Source of the DNA: JANQIV01 sp050117315
GTDB taxonomy: Bacteria; Bacteroidota; Ignavibacteria; Ignavibacteriales; Melioribacteraceae
Direction of reading: 5' to 3'
DNA: 64,000 nt
NCBI GenBank assembly: GCA_050117315.1
Contig: JASFMY010000019.1
Location: 1-64,000 of the forward strand
Position 1 is the first letter of the stretch. Every line of letters starts with the position of its first letter. This document shows positions 35,702 through 44,844 of the stretch, one piece after another. The notes beneath the pieces are model-generated. The model had not been told where the DNA came from. It searched no databases and saw nothing but the letters and a program-made list of their open reading frames with translations. The translations under genes and the position numbers were made by a program.

Positions 35702-36421
35702 TTAATGTTTATTAGAATTACTCACCATATTTAAATATTGTAATGAATCTGTTAGTGTGTTTATTATATAATCAGCTTTAGATTCCTCATTAAATTCTCT
35801 CCAGCTTTTTACTTTCAGCCAAATGGTTTTACATCCAAGTTTTTTTGCCGGAGCTATATCCCTATCATAAGAATCGCCTATTACTACAGTTTCTTCAGGG
35901 TGTGTCTCTAACCTATGTAAAGCTAAAGCGAATATTCCCGGATCGGGTTTATAAATATTTTCGATAGTAGAATCAATAACTACATCAAAGAATTCTCTTA
36001 TAGTCAACTCCTTTAATACAGTTTCTATATTTCCGTTGTAATTTGATACAACTCCTAAACTGTATTGCTTTTTCAAATCCGCTAAAAAGGGAGTTATACT
36101 TTTAAGATTTTGGCAAACATCATTAAAACATTGATAAGCAATCTCAAGAGCTGTCCGCTGTAGAGTCTTCCTGTTTATATACCCTTCATCAACAAGATAT
36201 TTTAGCTGAAAGCTAACTTGAGTTTCCAGCGTCTTGAGAAGGCCGTCATCCTTCTCGATATTATCTTTTATATAAGACTCTCCATATACATAAGCTTTAT
36301 TATAAATATCTTTTGTTACATGAATATTGAACATTTGGTATACATCCCAAAATTTCTCCGACCAATGTATACCGTTAGTATCAAGCGTACCTCCAAAGTC
36401 GAACAGAATTGTTTTAATCAT
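35702..36421 (-). CDS. HAD-superfamily hydrolase
   Basis: A 239-residue protein. Motif I is LFDFGGTLDTNG (D8), where the usual second Asp (DxD) is Gly; motif II SNYNGN, motif III Lys in IYKPDP and motif IV VVIGDSYDRDIAPAKKLG are present. Many 'DxGGT' HAD proteins remain phosphatases. In this operon removal of phosphate from an inositol-phosphate lipid is a reasonable guess, as a phosphatase is needed after phosphatidylinositol-phosphate synthesis. It overlaps the start-side gene by 8 nt. Confidence 0.82.
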   Translation of the reverse strand: MIKTILFDFGGTLDTNGIHWSEKFWDVYQMFNIHVTKDIYNKAYVYGESYIKDNIEKDDGLLKTLETQVSFQLKYLVDEGYINRKTLQRTALEIAYQCFNDVCQNLKSITPFLADLKKQYSLGVVSNYNGNIETVLKELTIREFFDVVIDSTIENIYKPDPGIFALALHRLETHPEETVVIGDSYDRDIAPAKKLGCKTIWLKVKSWREFNEESKADYIINTLTDSLQYLNMVSNSNKH

Positions 36422-37436
36422 TTATATCACCCAAAGAATAATTGAGAAGTTCCTGCCTGGTAACCCTGCGTTTGTTAAAATGCATAAGAAGTAAACCTAT
36501 ACCTATCCATATGAACTCTCTTATACGTGTAATAACTCCAAGAAGGATACCCACTCCGTTAGAATACTTTAAACCTTCAAGCACAATAAACAGTCCGCCT
36601 TCGCGTATTCCTAAATTCATTGGGATAAAAAACATCAGGTTCATAATTAAAGAGGAACCGGCGTATATTAAAAATGCATCCATCATTGAAGGCTCAAAAC
36701 CAATTGCCCCAAGAATTATATAATACTCTAATGAAGCAATTACACGGCCCAAGAATTCAACTAGAAAAGCGCCGTAGAAAAACTTTTTTTTAGCAGAATA
36801 AAATTCTTTAATCTGTTCATCTATTTGTATAAGTACTTCTTCTTTGTTTAATAATTTTTCATAATGGTATTTTTTAAACGGCAGTTTTTTCAAGAATAGG
36901 AGAATGGATGCTATTATTCCTTTCTTCTGCCAATAGAAAAAGAGAAACATCATGATTAAAAGAACAAAAGCAGTTAGTACAAAGAACAATTTAGCAACCC
37001 AAGCCATTTTCACCAATATAAATAGTATTACTATAGAAAGTATCCAGAAAAAGAAGTGCGACAGTTGATGAAGCATCGTATATATAATTGTGGATGATAC
37101 TGATTTACTCGTATCCACATGATTTTTAAGAGTTAATATCCTGTAAGGCTCACCGCCGAGATTAACAAAAGGGGTTATATAATTTATTGCAAAACCACTT
37201 ACCGTAATAAAAAAAAGGTGCATGTATGAAATTTTTTCTTTGCCTGCATTAACTATGAACCACCAGGAGAAAGTATTAAATGCATATACTACTCCCCACA
37301 ATATTACAATTACAGAAAACCATAAGCCGATCTTTTCCAGGTTCCTATATATTTTATCGAAGCCGAAATCGCTAATAAGAAAAGCCAGGATTATTATGCC
37401 TGCAATAAAAAAGATTGTGTTTATTTTTTTATTCAT
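36414..37436 (-). CDS. Lysylphosphatidylglycerol synthase TM-like membrane protein (UPF0104)
   Basis: A 340-residue integral membrane protein with about eight helices and the family patterns NYITPFVNLGGEPYRI, SSTIIYTMLHQLSHFFFW and FFIPMNLGIREGGLFIVLEGLKYS. It corresponds to the membrane half of MprF (no aminoacyl-transferase domain); such proteins are proposed lipid flippases. It overlaps both neighbours by 8 nt, so it is translationally coupled to the inositol genes. Confidence 0.85.
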   Translation of the reverse strand: MNKKINTIFFIAGIIILAFLISDFGFDKIYRNLEKIGLWFSVIVILWGVVYAFNTFSWWFIVNAGKEKISYMHLFFITVSGFAINYITPFVNLGGEPYRILTLKNHVDTSKSVSSTIIYTMLHQLSHFFFWILSIVILFILVKMAWVAKLFFVLTAFVLLIMMFLFFYWQKKGIIASILLFLKKLPFKKYHYEKLLNKEEVLIQIDEQIKEFYSAKKKFFYGAFLVEFLGRVIASLEYYIILGAIGFEPSMMDAFLIYAGSSLIMNLMFFIPMNLGIREGGLFIVLEGLKYSNGVGILLGVITRIREFIWIGIGLLLMHFNKRRVTRQELLNYSLGDIND

Positions 37437-38460
37437 TTAACAACACCATTCTGCATAAAGAAGCTGAACTGTAACAGGCTTCCAGCATTTTTACGGATAA
37501 ATAAGCTTCATCCAAAAAATTGTAATTAGTTCTTTTTTTGATTGTCTCTAAAAATTCATTAAACAATTCAATGTAAAGATTTACATAACTTGCTTTATCG
37601 GAGACATCAGGAACGGGATGGGATATGTCATTTTCAGCATTACAATTTCTTTGCACAAGAGAGTTCCCACCGCGGTAATATAAATTAGCATGAGGCGAGA
37701 TTAATGACGCCGAATTGCCCCTTCCCGATGAACCCCAGGTTAATGTTATTTGAGAAATACCTTTTTCGAATTCAGCAATTATTAATCCCGTGTCTTCAAC
37801 TTTATATTCCTTGTGATAAATATTGTCGGTTACCGCACTAATCCTTAATGGTTTTCCCAATAACCAATTTGATAAGTATAAATAATGAATTCCTGTATCG
37901 GCAATAATTCCCCCTCCGCTTTGCTTTAAATCCACTCTCCACGGATTATCAAAAATATCCAGCCCGGGGTCCGCAGAAGTACGATACACATTAAACTGCA
38001 AAATCGATTTGTCGTTGTTATCTTTTCCACATGTTTCATTAATTACTTCTTTGAATTTTTGCCACAAGGGAGAATATCTGTATTGGTGACAAGGTATAAA
38101 GATAATTTTCTTGTCCTCAATTATTTTTTTAATCCTACCTGCTTCTTCAGCATTAAAGGTAAAAGGTTTTTCACATATTATATTTAATTTGTGTTCTGCT
38201 GCTGCTTCAATTAGGTCCGCATGATATTTCGGAGGTGCAGCTATATCAACGAAATCTATATCTTCGTTTTTATAAAGTTCTTCCGTTGATAAATAAAAAT
38301 TAAGAAAGGGATATTTAGATTGACTTATTTCCCTATTACCTGCATCTGGTTCAACAACAGCCGTAATTTCCATCTCCTTGCTGAGTTCCCTGCTTAAGAA
38401 AGCCGGTAAATGGCTGTTTTGTACAATCTTCCCGAACCCTATAATAGCTCCTTTTAACAT
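37429..38460 (-). CDS. Gfo/Idh/MocA-family oxidoreductase
   Basis: A 343-residue protein. The NAD(P)-binding GAIIGFGKIVQNSHLPAF, the catalytic-lysine motif CEKPF (~96) and HQYRYSPLWQ, DTGIHYLYLSNWL blocks define the family. Members oxidise sugars or inositols. Next to inositol synthase and an aminotransferase, an inositol-phosphate or inositol dehydrogenase yielding a keto-inositol is possible; this is inference. It overlaps the CDP-alcohol transferase gene by 7 nt. Confidence 0.87.
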   Translation of the reverse strand: MLKGAIIGFGKIVQNSHLPAFLSRELSKEMEITAVVEPDAGNREISQSKYPFLNFYLSTEELYKNEDIDFVDIAAPPKYHADLIEAAAEHKLNIICEKPFTFNAEEAGRIKKIIEDKKIIFIPCHQYRYSPLWQKFKEVINETCGKDNNDKSILQFNVYRTSADPGLDIFDNPWRVDLKQSGGGIIADTGIHYLYLSNWLLGKPLRISAVTDNIYHKEYKVEDTGLIIAEFEKGISQITLTWGSSGRGNSASLISPHANLYYRGGNSLVQRNCNAENDISHPVPDVSDKASYVNLYIELFNEFLETIKKRTNYNFLDEAYLSVKMLEACYSSASLCRMVLLNE

Positions 38461-39377
38461 TTTTTATCTTCCTCACTAATAGCTGTATATAAATCGAGTG
38501 AGTTTTTTTCTTGTTTCATTATTGTATAAAGCAAAACCAGATTAAGGATTATGATTTCAAAAAGGAAATAGATCAGCGGCTGTTTAATAATTATTGCAAT
38601 AAAGAGAACAACCATTCGGGTATTAGTTGTAAGAATATTGTAATACTTCACATTTTTTTTATTTAACGATCTGTATTCCGCTGAAAACCAGTTCGGGATT
38701 GTAGAACCAAACTTTTTAACACTTTCGTTATAAAGTTTTCTTAGATTTTTTGAAAAGAATTCCTGTTCAATTGTATAGTTTAAATAAAGCCTCATAAGAA
38801 GTTTTTCTATAAAATTACCGTCCCATGAAAGCTCATTGTACTTTTTCCATATATCAGCGGAATTGTCTACTTCACTTTTGTCTTTACCAAATACGAACAA
38901 CAGGTAAAAATTCCTGTAATAATCGGCCATAGCGGATTGAAGAGAGTGGCTTATACCGCAAAGTATTATTAAAAGGAATATCCAACCGGACATCCCTTCA
39001 TTCATTAATCTAAAACCCAGGAAAAGATAAATACTGAGAAACCAGATATTGCCGCCGAACCCGTCAAGTATTCTACCTATTCTCGACTTTGTATTTGTAA
39101 TACGGGCGAGTTGTCCATCGGCACTGTCCATGGCTTCGGCTGTTATTAACAGCAGGATACCAACTACATTTAATAGCAAATCATCGTAGTAGAAAAAATA
39201 ACCCGGCGCAGCACCAACGAATATACTTATGACAGTAACAGCGTTTGGTGTAAACCGCAAAGCTTTGAAACCGAGAGCCATTACATAACCAACAGGACGG
39301 TAAAAGATTATATCCAAAAACTCTTCGGTATCTTTTGACTTGAATGTAGAATTAACTATTGAGCTTTTCTGCGACAT
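38454..39377 (-). CDS. CDP-alcohol phosphatidyltransferase-family membrane enzyme
   Basis: A 307-residue protein with several membrane helices. The family motif DxxDGxxARx8GxxxD is present in DSADGQLARITNTKSRIGRILD, but the expected last Asp (D-x3-D) is replaced: the sequence reads DGFGGN. Enzymes of this family join a CDP-activated partner to an alcohol, for instance CDP-diacylglycerol to inositol phosphate. The operon suggests that role. The altered last residue could shift activity or substrate. It overlaps the aminotransferase gene by 26 nt. Confidence 0.85.
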   Translation of the reverse strand: MSQKSSIVNSTFKSKDTEEFLDIIFYRPVGYVMALGFKALRFTPNAVTVISIFVGAAPGYFFYYDDLLLNVVGILLLITAEAMDSADGQLARITNTKSRIGRILDGFGGNIWFLSIYLFLGFRLMNEGMSGWIFLLIILCGISHSLQSAMADYYRNFYLLFVFGKDKSEVDNSADIWKKYNELSWDGNFIEKLLMRLYLNYTIEQEFFSKNLRKLYNESVKKFGSTIPNWFSAEYRSLNKKNVKYYNILTTNTRMVVLFIAIIIKQPLIYFLFEIIILNLVLLYTIMKQEKNSLDLYTAISEEDKKC

Positions 39378-40701
39378 AGTTAAATGCTTCCTCCATTATT
39401 TCAATACCTTCCTCGGCAATTTCTTTGGAAATAACAAGAGGCGGATTAATTCTTATGTCGGGATTGTATCCCATAACTATTAATCCTCTCTTCAAGCATT
39501 CCTTAAAAATCATCTTCGTAAATTTTTTATCAAGTTTCTCCTTCGTGTTTTTATTTTTCACAAGTTCCAACCCTATCATCAACCCTTTACCGCGTACATC
39601 ACCTACAAAATCAAACTTATCCTTGAAGGTAAGAAGCCGTTCGAACATAAATGCCCCTACTGTTGCGGAGTTTTGTACAAGTTCTTCTTCAATTATAGTT
39701 TTTAGCGTTATGTATGCAGCTGCAGATGCAATAGGGTTTCCGCCGTAGCTTGAAGAACTGCCTGAAGGATTTGCAAAAGGTTTTGCATTTATTACTTCCT
39801 CGTTTGAGATTAACCCCGTCATGGGAAATCCGCCGCCGAAACCTTTGCCTATTGTAATTACATCCGGCACTATGCCGTCGTGCTGGCAACCAAACATTTT
39901 ACCCGTGCGTCCGAACCCGGTAATCATCTCGTCTACAATTAATAAAGCGCCTATCTCTCGTGTCAATTTTTGCAGTTCAACCAAAAATCCTTCGGGCGGA
40001 ACAACATTGCCGTTAGTACCTTGAATAGGCTCAACTATAATTGCAGCTATTTGATTTGTAGTTTCATATCTAATTTTATCCCTAATAAAATCAATGCACC
40101 TGGAATTACAATCCGGCAAAGCATCGTTGAAGTAGTTTGCATAAGGGGTTAAGAATGTTCCAACGGGAAGCGGGCCCAACTCGTTTTTAAAATTATCTCC
40201 CAGTAATCCCAGCACTCCCATTGTTTTGCCGTGGAAGCCTCCCCAGAAACCTATAAACTCAGTTTTCTTCGTGTAAGACTTTGCAAGTCTTAAAGCAGCC
40301 TCAACTGCTTCGGCACCGCTGCTGTAAAACTGGCTCCGGTTCAAATTTCCGGGAGTTATTTCGGCAATAAGTTTAACAAGCTTTGATCGCGACTCTGTTG
40401 TAAAGCTACCGACATGAATTTTTGAAAGCTGTTCTGAAAAAAATTTAACATACTTAGGATGATTATACCCAAGACTCGCTACACCCACTCCGGCAAAAAA
40501 ATCAATAAACCGGTTCCCATCAACGTCTTCTACTATAGCCCCATCACCTTTTGCGAGAGCAATTTTGGAAGATGTTGCTATTGTTTGTATTCCGGGAGCA
40601 ATGTAGCCTTGTTCTTCATTAAATATTTTTAATGATTTCTCACCCGGTATTTCTGTTACGATATATGAATATTTACGATTGATATTAATTTTTGTTAACA
40701 T
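39352..40701 (-). CDS. Class III pyridoxal-phosphate aminotransferase
   Basis: A 449-residue protein. Key blocks: FIDFFAGVGVASLGYNHP, FYSSGAEAVEAALRLAKSYT (PLP phosphate site), IIVEPIQGTNG, LLIVDEMITGFGRTG (PLP-ring Asp) and TIGKGFGGGFP (Schiff-base Lys). It is closest to GABA/ornithine-type omega-aminotransferases. The ATG at 40701 with AGG 10 nt upstream is preferred over one at 40734, which overlaps the previous gene more. Here it may aminate a keto-sugar or keto-inositol, or supply an amine donor; not provable from sequence. Confidence 0.88.
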   Translation of the reverse strand: MLTKININRKYSYIVTEIPGEKSLKIFNEEQGYIAPGIQTIATSSKIALAKGDGAIVEDVDGNRFIDFFAGVGVASLGYNHPKYVKFFSEQLSKIHVGSFTTESRSKLVKLIAEITPGNLNRSQFYSSGAEAVEAALRLAKSYTKKTEFIGFWGGFHGKTMGVLGLLGDNFKNELGPLPVGTFLTPYANYFNDALPDCNSRCIDFIRDKIRYETTNQIAAIIVEPIQGTNGNVVPPEGFLVELQKLTREIGALLIVDEMITGFGRTGKMFGCQHDGIVPDVITIGKGFGGGFPMTGLISNEEVINAKPFANPSGSSSSYGGNPIASAAAYITLKTIIEEELVQNSATVGAFMFERLLTFKDKFDFVGDVRGKGLMIGLELVKNKNTKEKLDKKFTKMIFKECLKRGLIVMGYNPDIRINPPLVISKEIAEEGIEIMEEAFNYVAEKLNS

Positions 40702-41620
40702 AATTAATGGCCTTTTTATGTATAAGGTTTCCAATATGTTCTACTGCTTCTTCTCGTACCGGTGCAAAACTCGGCCAGTCGTTTAGGTCTATAACCGAGA
40801 TTGTTCCTTCAGGGGAAATAATAACATCACCCCCGAAAATGTTAAGCCCCAATACTTCTGCCGATTGAAAGGCAAGATTCTTTAAATGATTCTCATCAAA
40901 CGAGACATGATCTTTCCCGTTCAAATAATACCAATGAAAGAAGTCGGTACCAAGAACACCGTAAAATTTTACAGTGTCACCGGCCAAATGTTCTTGAACT
41001 ATAGTTTGTTCAATTCCTCTTAAACTGAACTCTTCAAGTGTAGTTTTAAGTTCATTCATTGAGTAAACCAGAGTTACATCTTCCCTGTGTTCGGCGTGTA
41101 CATCTCCCCGTTTAAGCCAAACTTTTTTGGAATTCATTATATGAAAGTAATCTTGTGTTAAATTTGTATTGTCTATTATAAAACTTTTGGGGAAAGGCAA
41201 AGATGCTTCATTCAGCATATTTACCATATTTATTCTATGGGAATTGAGCGCAGAGGTGGGAGAATTAATAACAAACCTTCCTTCCTTTTCCATTTCTTTC
41301 AGTCTATTTAAAGCTTTTGGTCCCTGCGCCATTGAGAAAATATATTTTTCTTCTATTTTGTTTTTCTCAATAAATTCCTCATCATAAAATTGAATTTTAT
41401 GTCCCATTTTTTTAAGGATTCCTGCTGTTTGATTCAGTAGTAATGCATCGTTGGTAGTATGGTTTGGCGAGTATTTTTCTTTACGTTTAACGCCGGCAAA
41501 TTTTAATTTCATATTATCTTTGTACCTTGGTGAATAAGTGTTTTTTCTTTGTATACATGCAAATTCTAATTTCATAACTCTTTTTATGTAGTTGTTATAA
41601 AATTTAAAATTATATTCCAT
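40685..41620 (-). CDS. RimK-like ATP-grasp ligase
   Basis: A 311-residue protein. ATP-grasp features: KVWLKRGDVHAEHREDV, TIVQEHLAGDTVKFYGVLG and the metal-binding VIDLNDWPSFAPV. ATP-grasp ligases form an amide or ester bond using an acyl-phosphate. The N-terminus holds a tandem duplication: MKLEFACIQRKNTYSP (from residue 16) and MKLKFAGVKRKEKYSP (from residue 37), so the original start was probably residue 37 (41512) or 16 (41575); the ATG at 41620 directly follows the previous stop. It could attach an amino acid to an amine made by the aminotransferase. Confidence 0.8.
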   Translation of the reverse strand: MEYNFKFYNNYIKRVMKLEFACIQRKNTYSPRYKDNMKLKFAGVKRKEKYSPNHTTNDALLLNQTAGILKKMGHKIQFYDEEFIEKNKIEEKYIFSMAQGPKALNRLKEMEKEGRFVINSPTSALNSHRINMVNMLNEASLPFPKSFIIDNTNLTQDYFHIMNSKKVWLKRGDVHAEHREDVTLVYSMNELKTTLEEFSLRGIEQTIVQEHLAGDTVKFYGVLGTDFFHWYYLNGKDHVSFDENHLKNLAFQSAEVLGLNIFGGDVIISPEGTISVIDLNDWPSFAPVREEAVEHIGNLIHKKAINYVNKN

Positions 41621-42583
41621 TTAAAAAACAGACACATTAACATATCTATCCGGATTTTCCCTTATATCGACTATAAGCATATTTAGTTGTTTGATTAAAT
41701 CGTTTACATTGTTGTATAATTCTCTATCGTTCAATAGACTACCTACAACGGTAGAACTATCCTGAGCTTGGACCAGAATTTTACTTAGCTGTTCAGCCGA
41801 TGAATTGATATTATTATATAGTGAATCATCGTTGGCTAATTTTCCAAGCGTGCCTTTACCGCTTTGCGTATTGTCAATTATTTGTTTGAGTCTTACCGTA
41901 ACTGAGTTAAGGTTATCATATAATTCTTTATCGGTTAAAAATTTCCCCAATGAATTTTCTTCACTTTGTATTGATGTAAGCAGGCGGTCGGCTTTTTTAA
42001 TGACATTGTTTAAACCGTCTACCGTTGCAGATCGATTGATTAAAGAGCTTATGCTTCCTTGACCTGATGAAATTGAGTCGGATACCGACGAAATATTTTG
42101 TAGTATTTTCTTCAAGTTGTCAACACCGGGTTTCAATTCCGATGCAATGTTTTCAAGACCTATACTTTCAAAAACAGGAATCGTAGAGTTTTCAGCTAAT
42201 GCCTTTTCGTTTGCCTTACCAACACTAATATCAACAAACTTATCTCCCAATATTCCTATGCTGCTTATTACTGCGCGTGAGCTTTTTGTGATGTGTTTTT
42301 TATAATCTTCTAGAATTCTCAGTTTTACTCTTATTACTTCACCGTTGCCGGCATGAATAAATTCAATACTTTCAATATCTCCTATCTTATAGCCTCCGAG
42401 CGTTACAGGTCCACCTTTTACAAGTCCGGCAGTATTGTTTATATAAGCGTAAAGGTTAAAAGTTTTTGAGAACAGGTAATCGTCTGTTCCAATCAAAATA
42501 ATAAATATGAAAAAAACTACCAAACCTACAAGAATTGTTAACCCTATTTTTATTTTTGTTCTTCCTAATTTTTGTGCAGACAT
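41621..42583 (-). CDS. mlaD: MlaD-family (MCE) lipid-transport protein
   Basis: A 320-residue protein. One N-terminal membrane helix (~13-33), then an MCE domain (~38-115: NLYAYINNTAGLVKGGPVTLGGYKIGDIESIEF, GDKFVDIS), then a long helical region with repeated SLYNNINSS / ELYNNVND / ELYDNLNSV units spaced ~45 residues apart. MCE proteins bind lipids and form a channel on the MlaE/MlaF complex. The helical tail could form a tunnel-like needle as in longer MCE proteins. It is the third gene of an MlaE-F-D set. Confidence 0.88.
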   Translation of the reverse strand: MSAQKLGRTKIKIGLTILVGLVVFFIFIILIGTDDYLFSKTFNLYAYINNTAGLVKGGPVTLGGYKIGDIESIEFIHAGNGEVIRVKLRILEDYKKHITKSSRAVISSIGILGDKFVDISVGKANEKALAENSTIPVFESIGLENIASELKPGVDNLKKILQNISSVSDSISSGQGSISSLINRSATVDGLNNVIKKADRLLTSIQSEENSLGKFLTDKELYDNLNSVTVRLKQIIDNTQSGKGTLGKLANDDSLYNNINSSAEQLSKILVQAQDSSTVVGSLLNDRELYNNVNDLIKQLNMLIVDIRENPDRYVNVSVF

Positions 42584-42589
42584 ATTGCC

Positions 42590-43345
42590 CTATTTATTTG
42601 CTTCGTTTATAAATGTTGTGTTCTGATAAATTTCATAAAAGAAATCTTTAATGAATGCGTCTTCCGACTGTAAAATTTGTTTAACATTTCCGGTAGTAAT
42701 AATTCTTCCGTCATTAATAACCGTAAGTACGTCTCCTATTAAAATTGCATCATTCAAGATATGGGTTACTACAACCGATGTTGTTCCGGTGGCTTTCAAT
42801 CTATTTATCAGGTCGAGAACTGATTTTGAATTTATCGGATCAAGCCCGGTGGTCGGTTCATCAAAAAGAATTATGTCGGGGTCGGTTGCAAGCGCACGTG
42901 CTACCGCAACTCTTTTTTTCATTCCCCCGCTTAACTGGTCGGGGAATAATTTTTGTGTTCCTTCTAAGTTAACAAAAGAAAGAGTTTCGTCTACTTTTTT
43001 ATAGATTTCTCCAACTGGTAGAGTTGACTTATATGCCAAAAAATATGCTACATTATCCTCAACGTTTAAGGAGTCAAACAATGCATTTCCTTGAAAAACA
43101 ATTCCGATTTTTCTCCTGATTCCGAGCAGGTCATTTTCATTGAGCGAAAAAATCTTTTTACCCTTTACAAATACTTCACCGTTGCTTATTTCAACCAACC
43201 CTAGAATGACTTTGAGAATAGTGCTCTTTCCCGCACCGCTAGGTCCAAGAATTACTGAAGTAGAACCGCGCTCAATATTAAGTGAAACGTTCTTTAAAAC
43301 TTCCCGTCCGTCAAAGTTGAGCGATATGTTTCTAAGTTCTATCAT
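42590..43345 (-). CDS. mlaF: MlaF-type ABC ATPase
   Basis: A 251-residue protein. Walker A GPSGAGKST, Q-loop IVFQGNALFDSLNVEDN, signature LSGGMKKR and Walker B IILFDEPTTGLDP are intact; the SGGMKKR form is typical of Mla/Mkl ATPases. ATG at 43345 is preferred; an in-frame TTG at 43366 would overlap mlaE. It powers lipid movement by MlaE. Confidence 0.92.
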   Translation of the reverse strand: MIELRNISLNFDGREVLKNVSLNIERGSTSVILGPSGAGKSTILKVILGLVEISNGEVFVKGKKIFSLNENDLLGIRRKIGIVFQGNALFDSLNVEDNVAYFLAYKSTLPVGEIYKKVDETLSFVNLEGTQKLFPDQLSGGMKKRVAVARALATDPDIILFDEPTTGLDPINSKSVLDLINRLKATGTTSVVVTHILNDAILIGDVLTVINDGRIITTGNVKQILQSEDAFIKDFFYEIYQNTTFINEANK

Positions 43346-43350
43346 AACTT

Positions 43351-44121
43351 TTATAAAATTTCCCAAACAACTTTTGTAAAAATAAAATCAAGCGTGAGCA
43401 CTATAATTGACGACATAACTACAGATTTTATTGCATTTTTGCCAAGATTATTAGTTCCGCCTTTTGTTATCATTCCGTAATAGCAGCTTATTGTTGCTAT
43501 AAAAAAAGAAAAGAAAATAGGTTTGATGCTTCCAACAAATATGTCTTTGTATTCAAGTACCTTAATTGCATTATTCCAGGAATAAGCAATATCTACGTGG
43601 AAAGTAGTACTGGTGATAAAAATACCTCCAACTATTCCGGTCATATCAGCTATTAAAGTTAGGGGGAGGAACATTATAAGAGCTGCAACAACACGCGGGA
43701 CAACTAATTTTTCGACGGGACTTATCCCGAAAGCTTTTAAAGCTTCAACTTGTTCGCTTAACTGCATTGAACCAATTTCGGAGGTGTTCTTTGCCCCTGT
43801 CCGGGCAGCCAACAGTATTCCGGTTATAACGGGACCAAGTTCTCTAATCATGCCCAAAGAAATTGTACGGCTGATTAAGAGAGTAGCACCGAATTTCTCC
43901 AGATTATGCCCGGTTTCGATAGCAAGAATAACTCCAGAAAACAAACCTCCAAATAATATAAGGAGAAAAGCCTGAGTCCCTATTACGTACATTTCGGAAA
44001 TGACTTCTTTCTTGTTTTCAGTTATAGTAACAAAATTTGCTACCGTATCTTTCAACAAAATCGAAAAATCATACAACTGTAGAAGAACATTCCGAAAAAG
44101 GTTAAGAACGGATTTCTTCAA
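43351..44121 (-). CDS. mlaE: MlaE-family permease
   Basis: A 256-residue protein with five or six membrane helices and the family motifs RELGPVITGILLAARTGAKNTSEIGSMQLSEQVEAL and GGIFITSTTF. MlaE moves phospholipids between inner membrane and MCE channel. It is 21 bp from the nucleotidyltransferase gene and co-transcribed with the lipid-synthesis genes, suggesting a dedicated cargo. Confidence 0.92.
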   Translation of the reverse strand: MKKSVLNLFRNVLLQLYDFSILLKDTVANFVTITENKKEVISEMYVIGTQAFLLILFGGLFSGVILAIETGHNLEKFGATLLISRTISLGMIRELGPVITGILLAARTGAKNTSEIGSMQLSEQVEALKAFGISPVEKLVVPRVVAALIMFLPLTLIADMTGIVGGIFITSTTFHVDIAYSWNNAIKVLEYKDIFVGSIKPIFFSFFIATISCYYGMITKGGTNNLGKNAIKSVVMSSIIVLTLDFIFTKVVWEIL

Positions 44122-44142
44122 CCTTCCAGATCCCTTTTATAC

Positions 44143-44844
44143 TTATTTTGATCCCTTTAAAAAATCTTCCGCTTTTTTAATATCGGCTACATGATCAACG
44201 TCAATTATTTGTGAAAACGAGTAACCTTTCATCATATACCCGCGATCTATTAACAATCTTAAAAAATTTCTAAGTCTTGAAATTCCGGTATCAAGTGCAT
44301 ACTGCATTTCATTAAATATCTTATTTGAAAAAAAATATACTCCCCCGGTAGCCCAATTATAACCTTCACTAGAATCACTGAAATTCAGGATTAAACCGTT
44401 ATCATCCAGCTCAACACATAAAGGCTTCTCATCGTCAATATATCCTGTAATTGCAAGGGTTCCTGCAACATCATCCTGCCGAATTGAATAATTGATAAAC
44501 TCTGTAAATTCATTTTCGTCAAACACAGAGTCGGTTGTAGTTAAGCAGAACGGTTCATTCATAAGATAAGGAGCAAGTGCAAACAAACTATGCATAGAAC
44601 TCACGGTGTTTTTCACAACAAGTTCAACAGGTATTCCGAAGCTGCCGTTTAAGAGATAATTCTTTAACTCCGGTTCATTTTCATTAATTATACAGAATAA
44701 CTTCTCACCCTTATTCCGGTATGCAACCCTAATCAATCTTTCTATTAAATATTCACCTTTTAACTTAATAAGATGCTTAGGGGTTCTTAATCCTTCGGCT
44801 TTAAAACGCGAACTTTCTCCTGCTGCTATAATTGCATAATTCAT
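44143..44844 (-). CDS. Sugar-phosphate/inositol-phosphate-type nucleotidyltransferase
   Basis: A 233-residue protein of the GT-A-like NTP-transferase fold. AIIAAGESSRFKAEGLRTPKHLIKLKGE is the nucleotide-binding signature; TTTDSVFDEN carries the metal-binding Asp, and DVDHVADIKKAEDFL the C-terminal one. It resembles the cytidylyltransferase domain of inositol-phosphate cytidylyltransferases and related enzymes, but the nucleotide and sugar cannot be told from sequence. As first gene of the operon, 284 bp downstream of a palindromic operator candidate, it may activate inositol phosphate as CDP-inositol. Confidence 0.8.
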   Translation of the reverse strand: MNYAIIAAGESSRFKAEGLRTPKHLIKLKGEYLIERLIRVAYRNKGEKLFCIINENEPELKNYLLNGSFGIPVELVVKNTVSSMHSLFALAPYLMNEPFCLTTTDSVFDENEFTEFINYSIRQDDVAGTLAITGYIDDEKPLCVELDDNGLILNFSDSSEGYNWATGGVYFFSNKIFNEMQYALDTGISRLRNFLRLLIDRGYMMKGYSFSQIIDVDHVADIKKAEDFLKGSK

